Shown here piece after piece: positions 57,401 to 64,000 of a DNA stretch of 64,000 nucleotides. The position numbers were made by a program, and so were the translations under genes. How positions within the stretch are numbered: position 1 is the first letter of the stretch; every line of letters starts with the position of its first letter. This stretch comes from Blepharisma japonicum (lineage: Eukaryota; Ciliophora; Heterotrichea; Heterotrichida; Blepharismidae). A model generated the notes under the pieces. It saw only the letters and a list, made by a program, of their open reading frames with translations, did no database searches and had not been told where the DNA came from. The stretch covers positions 248,001-312,000 of the forward strand of contig CATKHK010000040.1 of the NCBI GenBank assembly GCA_949751835.1, in the 5' to 3' direction.

Positions 57401-58739
57401 GGCATTTTCTGCCGATAAGTCAGTTAAATAGTCTTCATTCATGAGCATCCCCTTCTAAAGAAGAAGGAATTTCTGCTATTTTTGCTAATTTTACCCTAGC
57501 TAGCCTTTCATCTTTTATAATCGAAAGACAGAAGTTGAATTCCCATATAACAAATAATTTTGATTTACAGAATTGTTTTCCTTTGGAAAATTTCGCAAAT
57601 AAATCCAGGACATATCTTTTGTCGACAAGTGATTTATCGACTAATAAATGCCGGAATTTTTTTTCAAAATCAAACTGATTTCTTATTTCAGAAGATCCTT
57701 GTGGAAGATTTCTATATAAGTATTTGACAACTTTTATAACAAAAAAAAATATCAAAGGTTGTATAAATATATTCATTCACAAAATAATAAGAGAATTATC
57801 TAAGATCTCTCCAAATAAAAAAATTAATAAAAATCCTGAAATCGCCGATACCTTAACTGCTTGGATTGAATTTTCAATAAAATTGTAATAGGGCAAATAT
57901 ATCAGAGTTTGTATAAAAACATAGGAAGAAGTCACAAATGAAATAACTTGATATTCTATTTGGTAGTTCCCAAGAGACACATACAAGAAACATGTGGCTA
58001 TATAAAAAATGAACCTATTTAAATCTGCTTCTGAGCAGCATCTTGCTTTTATATTTTCATTTGATCGTGAATGCCGAATATCACATGAAAAAATTTCTGC
58101 AAAAAACTTAATCTGCAATAGAAAAATGATTAAAATAATAGAAATCACCCCTCCAGGTACACCATAATCCAAGGATTCTCTGGTAGAATTATCGTATTCA
58201 GCCACTTCGTCACTGGTTATAACTGAATATTTAAAAACCATCAGTAAAATCATTAGGCTAGGAATAAAGCAAATTGAAGTTAACGGCATGCTAATTTTTC
58301 TAGGCAAGTTTGTGATAATATTTGGTGGCTCTTTTTCTATATATACATAAACTCCAAAAATTATAAAACAGATAATGCAGGACCCTATCAGTCCAATAGT
58401 CCCAAAAAAACAAATATCTTCTGTCCCGTATTCAAAGCAAAGTTCATCATAACTTACAATACCAAGAATTTTCCAAAATGTTGCATATGATTCTCATTCG
58501 GAAACTTCATAATTAGGGTATCAAGTCAATGATATTAATTGTAACATTAAAACCAAATTTGTCAAAATTTCTATTGCAAGTTGAGTTTTTAGCTTAATCT
58601 TGTGACTATATTTTAGCTTAAAAAGTTTACTGAAAAATCCAAAGGCATATCGTTTTATTCCACTTTGAAATAGTGGTTTTGTCAAGAAACCTTGGAAATC
58701 AGAGCTTTCATTTGTACCTAATAGCTGTTCGTCAAACAT
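54489..58739 (-). CDS. TmcB-like multi-span PAS receptor, array copy C
   Basis: 1,406 aa in three exons (58739-56049, 56033-55650, 55634-54489), ATG 58739 to TAA at 54489-54491. Layout as copy A: N-terminal MFDEQLLGTNESSD, ~8 spans, TPR-like region (LARVKLAKIAEIPSSLEGDA), PAS-like domain (GSIVYINEKAAQILKTP, HAYFLVSFREK), linker, then two span pairs around variable extracellular segments. Cys pairs such as CETSMINRPK recur in the second extracellular segment of A-D (ECEISMVNRPK, ECENSMINRPK, KCETMMLNRPK). Both introns are shared with A and B. A, B and C are closer to each other than to D. Confidence 0.9.
55635..55649 (-). other. 15-nt intron 2 of receptor copy C
   Basis: Minus strand GTAACTGCCATTTAG, A at position 10; aligned with intron 2 of A and B. 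Confidence 0.88.
56034..56048 (-). other. 15-nt intron 1 of receptor copy C
   Basis: Minus strand GTAAACGCAAAGTAG, A at position 10; aligned with intron 1 of A, B and D. Confidence 0.9.
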
Positions 58740-59687
58740 TTATTTTTTGTATGAAAAGATTATATTGAATTTTATAAGCCAGGACCGAAAAAGAATTTTC
58801 GCAATGAAAATTTTCATAAAAATTAATCTAAAATAGAAATTCTAGCTTTTATTGGTAATATTGCTATAATGCAGATTTAATTTTAAATAAAATTCAGTAA
58901 AAATAAATCTTATCATAATAAAATTTTTAATTTTAGATTGAATCTTTTTTGGTATTGTATATTAAGTACCAGAATAGATTAATTTTATTAACTAAATTAA
59001 ATAGTTTCATTTTTGTATTTATCAATAAATAAAATACAGATTATTATATTAGAAATGATATATATTAAAACTGGTTGTATGAATAAAATTAAATTTTAAT
59101 ATATATTAATTAATAGTTAATCTATATTTTAATTTTATTAAGTAAAACCAAAATTATTAAAAAATAAAATTATCTAGCTCTTAAAGCTAGCTAGAATGAC
59201 CGCTTCTTGCTTCAAAACCATTAAATAAAATTTATAAATAGATTTATATATTTTATATGATAATCCTGATACTTTAAGTCTAAATAAAAATTGAAATATG
59301 CGAATTATAATTTTGTGTTTTATTTAATTTTAAATAATAATCAATTATTTTAAAAGCATGTTCCTATAAAATAAAAATATAATTATAATATGAAGTAGCC
59401 TATTTAAAATATTCTAAAGCTCATAAAATGTAAATAATAAATTACTAAACTTTGATCAAAATTAAGATTCTCAGAAAAATTTATTTGAACTTTAATAAAA
59501 ATTCTGTATATTTATTAAAAACAATGGTTAAATATTAATCATACTGAAAATGCAACCCAAGCTGATAAATTCAATAAAATTAAGCTACTAAATTATAGCT
59601 GAGTTAGCATAGCTGCATGAAATCAATATGGAATTGACCTGTTCTTTCATTAAATTAATAAAAGTAACCTAATTAAAAAAGTATTTT
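58740..59687. other. Spacer between receptor copies C and D
   Basis: 948 bases, the longest and most AT-rich spacer of the array (long runs of A/T only). No gene, RNA or repeat recognised. Confidence 0.6.
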
Positions 59688-62600
59688 TTAAATATTCTTA
59701 TCTGCTTCCAATGACAAAATTATCGGTAATATTGCGAACCTCTTCAGTTTATTGATCTGATAATTCAAATACGGCAAATAATATAAGAAATACAGCGCAC
59801 ACATAGCTGATGAATAAATAATCATCACATCAATAATAATATTCAGCTGGTCCTCTATCAATCTTTTCGAATCTCTGTCAGCTAAATCAAATTCTTGGCC
59901 AATTTCATTTTGTATTGCAACAGAATAAGTGGCCAAAATCTGAAGAACAAAGCTTGGCATATTTTTAATGTGAGAAAGACTAACAATCTCATTAACTAGA
60001 CCCAATGTAGCACTCTCAACCCCATACTGAGAAAAATCTAGTGTAGAGTTCATATCTTTTTCAAAAGCCATTGTTTTTAGCTCATCTGACATTAAATCGA
60101 GAAAATCATGTTTTTTTAAAAGCTGAACTTCTTTATATATGTCATCTGCTGTTTTTTCAAACATTGTTTTTGAGCTAGAAAATGCATAATTTGTGCTGAA
60201 AATTTTAATAAAATAAGGTGAATAAACATCTCTTGAAAAAATAAGCAGCCTTGATAGTAGAGATCGCTTAAGATTGAAGGTGTTAATAAACTTCGGTCTA
60301 TTTAACATCATAGTTTCGCATTTAGGGTATAAGTATAAGTGCAATAATAAATAATAGGATGCGCCTACTGTTAAAAATATTATAAGTCTTCATGCATATG
60401 CAACATAGATTTTTGTTTTTATTATTCTCTTAATATTTTTCTGTGAAGTCTGAGTTGTTTCAGATGCATAGTCTACTCCATGAGCTGTGATAAGCCTATC
60501 AATACAAGCTATTTTTAATTTAGCAAGTGATGATTGTGCATTATTTAAAATAAAATTTCAATATTCATCATGCTTTCTTGATCCAATGATCATAAATCCA
60601 GTCACGATTAAAACTAAAAACCCCAACATCGAAAGTCCCACATATAAAAGCACCTGTATATTTATTCCAGTCGATTTCACTCGATTTACCTCACAATCTA
60701 CAATTCCTGTCATCGTCATGTTCAAATAGTCTCATGAATATCCTACTCCATTTATTATTAAAAATTTTGAACTATCTTCATGAGTTAAATTTGATTTTAT
60801 TTCTGAGATGAATGAGTTTCCATTAGAAATGAATCTTGAAACAGTATCATACAGATTATCATAAACTATATCAATTTGTTTTTCATGAAATAACCATATC
60901 GGGACATATGATTTAACTAAAATATCTGAACTTGAGCAGTATGACCATTTACTGAAATCATCTAATAAATGCTTTTGAATATTCTCAAGATCCAGCATAA
61001 TCGTGGCAAAAAATTCTAAATTTTCTGCTAGAGATGGTTGTGGATTTTTTGAAACTGCTAGCTTTTCAATAGATTGAGTATAGTCTGAACATAAGCCAAT
61101 ATCATAAAGAAGCCTTCCTAAACGATTAAAAGCACTCATTGATATGGAATGGTTTACATCCACTACCATATATGCAGCTATTGCAATAACTGTTGTTATT
61201 TCTGATAAAATCTAAGTTTATGTTACCACAAAAAATAGAACCCATTGGAGAATTCTTATCCTTTTTTTTGCTTCAATAAGGAGTCTATTTGCTATGTCTA
61301 TATAAAAATTACTCTTTTTTGATAAAGCATGATTGGGATGCCTCCCATCATTTGATTTTTCATATTCATTATTTTCCTCTATTACAGGACTGTCAATTTG
61401 TTGTGTATTAGCTTCAGTATCAGTTTTGTCTAAAAAATTTACTTCGAAGATTGAAGCTTTTTTGAAATTAGCTTTTTTCTTCTCTTTTTCCCGTTCTTCA
61501 TTTTCATTTTCTATATCTTGATTAAATATGACATCGAGTTTTTCTTCTGCTTCTTCTGATTTTCACTTATTAATTTCTTCTTCCCTATAAGCGACAATTA
61601 ATAAATTTATTACAGTTGATTTTATTTTCTTAGGGACTTTTATAAAGGCTAATTCACGATTTTCCAAATTAGCGATTAATGGCTCGTAATTTTTCATTTT
61701 TTCCATACAAAGAGGTTGGAATAAGTTTGGTAAAATTTGGTTTTTTAAAGATTTTTGTGAATTTCCCATATAATAAGAAAATAATTCCGTGTGAGATGTT
61801 ATATAGCCTTCTTCACAAACTATAGCTATTTGATGATCTATTTTTTTCTGTTGAAAAGATACCAAAAAATAGGCAGAATTGTGGAGTGCTGTAAGTTTTA
61901 TTAATAAATTGCATTCTATAAGGTAGCCTTGCTGATCTTGAAAAAATAAAATTTCATGGTCTTTTACATCAGTAGATTCACAATTTGAAAGAAAATCTTT
62001 AATTAATTGTAAATGTAAAGAATCATAAGGAAACGGAAGAAAATTTGTAAATTTCATTTCTTGTGCTAGAATTAATGAAACTTTTAATACTTGGCTTGCT
62101 TTTTCATTAATGTGAAGAATATTGCCAAAAGATTCCTCTGAACAAGAGATAAGCATTGTGCACACGTCTTTACCATATTTATCTAATCTTTTATCTTCGT
62201 TTTTTTGGCTATATGCACTTAGCTTATTTTCCCTATTACTGATGTGAACAGCTTCATCAAGATCGCTTAAAACATTTTCTAGAAATCCAATATATAACTC
62301 AAGGATTTCTTTCGTCTTATATTTATCGATTATATTTTTATAGCCTTTTTTTAAGCAAGCTATATTAGCTGAAGTTTTGCTAACTAAATTAACAAGTTTT
62401 TCGAATCTTGGAACTTTCTGTGAGAGCTCACTTTGTAGATCAATTAAAATATAGCACAATTCTTCGTCCATAGCTTTTATTCTGTTCAATTCTTTTAAAT
62501 ATGTCAAATAACTAATATCTGGAAACACGAAAAATCTGTTAGTTGATAATCAATTAAAAATTTTTCATTCCTGGATATCTCCTTCTATAGAAAATGGATT

Positions 62601-63875
62601 TTTTTGAATTTTTGATAATTTTACTCGGGCAAGTCTTTCATCTTTTATTACATAAAAGTAAAAATTAAATTCTCATATTGCAAAAAGCTTATTTTTTTGG
62701 AAATGGCTTAATTCGGAAAATTTTTTAAACAGTTTTATCATTTCTTTGTTGGCTTCTAAATTAGGGTTTGTCAATAAATGGCGAAATTTCAGCTCAAAAT
62801 CATATTGATTTTTTGGAATTTCTGCACTTTCTTTTAATTTTAAGGATCTTCATAAAATAAAACGGCAAACTAAATATAAGACAAGAGGCTGCAAAAATAT
62901 ATTAAAGTTTACAATAACAGTTGCATTATCCAGCAATCGACCGAATAAAAATATCAATAGGCTTAAAGAAATCGCAGCCATTTTGCTTGATTCTATACAA
63001 TTTTCAAAAATATTGTAATAAGGAAGATATAGCATACTTTTTATCATGAGATAAAATGAATAAATCGAGCCTAAAGTCTGAAGAATAATAACATTCGGAT
63101 TGCCAAAAGTTATATAAAATATACACATCACTACATAAAAAATCTTTTTTTCTAAATCTAGCTCAGCACAAGCTCTAGCTTTTATATTTCTATTGGAATT
63201 TATGTGTTTTATATCACAACTAAAAATTTCAGAAAATATAATTATAGGAGCTAAAAAACAAAAACAGCAAATTACAATAATAATTCCAGCTGGACCATAA
63301 TCCAAACTATCGCTATTTACATCTCCAGAATATTCTTCAATTGTATTGGAAGTTATAATTGAATATTTAAAAGTCATTAATAGGATCATTACACTTGGAA
63401 TAAAACATATAGTGTTTAAAATCCACATAAATTTTTCAAAAACCACGACAAGGAGCATTGGTATCGGCTTTCCAATTTTTAAAAAAATTCCAAAAGCAGC
63501 CAAAAATACCAAGCAGAGTCCAAATAAAGAAGAAGTCCCATAAAAGCAGAAATTCATAATGTAAAAACTTGCACAAATATTATCATAGCTTGAGTAGCTC
63601 AAAGTCGTCCATATAGCCCTATAAGAACTTCAATTAGAAATACGTAGGTTCGGGTACCATACTAAGCAATTCACTTGCAGGGCTATAATAATATTGGTGG
63701 TTATTTCATAAATTATCTGGGTTTTAAATGAAGTGCTCTTGTGGTATTTTATCCTAAAGACCTTTTCAAAAATACTGAACGTGTAATCTTTCAATTTTTT
63801 CCCAATCGACGTATGATTTAAGTAGCCTTGAAACTCATTGCTGCTTTTTCATGCGAAGTCACCTGCAACAAACAT
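59688..63875 (-). CDS. TmcB-like multi-span PAS receptor, array copy D (divergent)
   Basis: 1,390 aa in two exons (63875-61227, 61211-59688), ATG 63875 (MFVAGDFAWKSS) to TAA at 59688-59690. Same domain order as A-C but clearly more diverged: PAS-like GNILHINEKASQVLKVS, NSAYFLVSFQQK, and DRLITAHGVDY in the place of DRLFACHGIDF. The linker after the PAS region is longer and rich in Glu/Lys (EEREKEKKKANFKKA). It keeps intron 1 but lacks intron 2: the reading frame passes straight through RFISNGNSFISEIK where A-C have FIFN|WENLILA. It lies at the outer end of the array; further copies may follow beyond the window. Confidence 0.88.
61212..61226 (-). other. 15-nt intron 1 of receptor copy D
   Basis: Minus strand GTAACATAAACTTAG, A at position 10; the only intron of copy D and aligned with intron 1 of A-C. 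Confidence 0.9.
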
Positions 63876-64000
63876 ATTTTATATATTTTACTTTAGACTC
63901 ATTTATTTAGGAACCATATACTTTTTCTATATTTGACGTTTTAAATTCTTATTTTATAAAAGCAGAGTTTATAAAACGATTAACTTTTTAATTTTATGGG

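Noticed and set aside
44714-63875. Receptor array as guanylyl/adenylyl cyclases or histidine kinases
   Set aside because: I looked for cyclase and kinase signature motifs in the C-terminal halves and found none; only membrane spans and variable segments are there.
1-64000. Mycoplasma-like or mitochondrial origin because of UGA as Trp
   Set aside because: Spliceosomal introns, LSm7, LC8, RCC1, kelch and PAS receptor genes are eukaryotic nuclear genes.
1-64000. CRISPR arrays, tRNA or rRNA genes, transposases, retroelements
   Set aside because: No regular spacer-repeat arrays, no cloverleaf with a clear T-loop, no rRNA core and no transposase or reverse transcriptase motif were found by eye; a tRNAscan or RepeatMasker run could still find weak ones.

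Overview
This window looks like a piece of the somatic (macronuclear) genome of a heterotrich ciliate, most likely Blepharisma or a close relative. Three things seen in the sequence support this. (1) TGA is read through as tryptophan in almost every gene, while every gene ends in TAA or TAG; the clearest case is an RCC1-repeat protein in which the conserved Trp-Gly pairs are written TGA-GGN. (2) The twelve introns I can place are 15 nt long (eleven) or 16 nt long (one), run GTA...AG, and all carry an A at position 10. (3) The DNA is AT-rich, genes are packed tightly (neighbours 1 to 50 bases apart in many places), and several products are typical of cilia. Tiny introns are known from heterotrichs; Stentor uses the standard code, whereas Blepharisma reads UGA as Trp. 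The genus call is inference.

Layout. 1-5.4 kb: 3' part of a giant beta-helix surface protein with a Cys-rich stalk and about eight membrane spans. 5.4-9.9 kb: an otubain-like membrane protein between two intergenic stretches, one holding a diverged direct repeat and the other a GC-richer island of unknown nature. 9.9-17.3 kb: a sperm-tail PG-rich/IQ protein, a malonyl-CoA synthetase, LSm7, a TPR protein and a secreted aspartic protease. 17.6-24.6 kb: a tandem pair of small CxxC proteins, two unknown genes in a divergent pair, an acylated kelch protein, a small MGNC protein and a gene with an apparent frameshift. 24.9-35.1 kb: an AGC kinase (STK32-like), a pyruvate kinase-like pseudoenzyme, a PP2C phosphatase fused to IQ motifs and a glycogen-binding-like domain, two unknown proteins, and an RCC1/coiled-coil protein. 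35.1-44.7 kb: LC8 dynein light chain, a SOS1-like Na+/H+ exchanger, an EF-hand protein, an ankyrin protein, a coiled-coil protein, an SMPD4-like protein and a C2/coiled-coil protein. 44.7-63.9 kb: four tandem minus-strand copies (about 1,400 aa each) of a multi-span membrane receptor with a TPR-like region and a PAS-like domain, of the ciliate TmcB-like family.

How the genes fit together. Many are housekeeping or cilium/membrane-signalling genes, and most pairs share no obvious pathway; unlike a bacterial operon, closeness here mainly reflects genome compaction. The best candidates for something less described are the four-copy PAS receptor array (with a difference in intron content between copies), the carbohydrate-binding PP2C, and the degenerate pyruvate kinase. 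All coordinates come from reading frames with TGA as Trp plus introns placed by eye; no searches were run.
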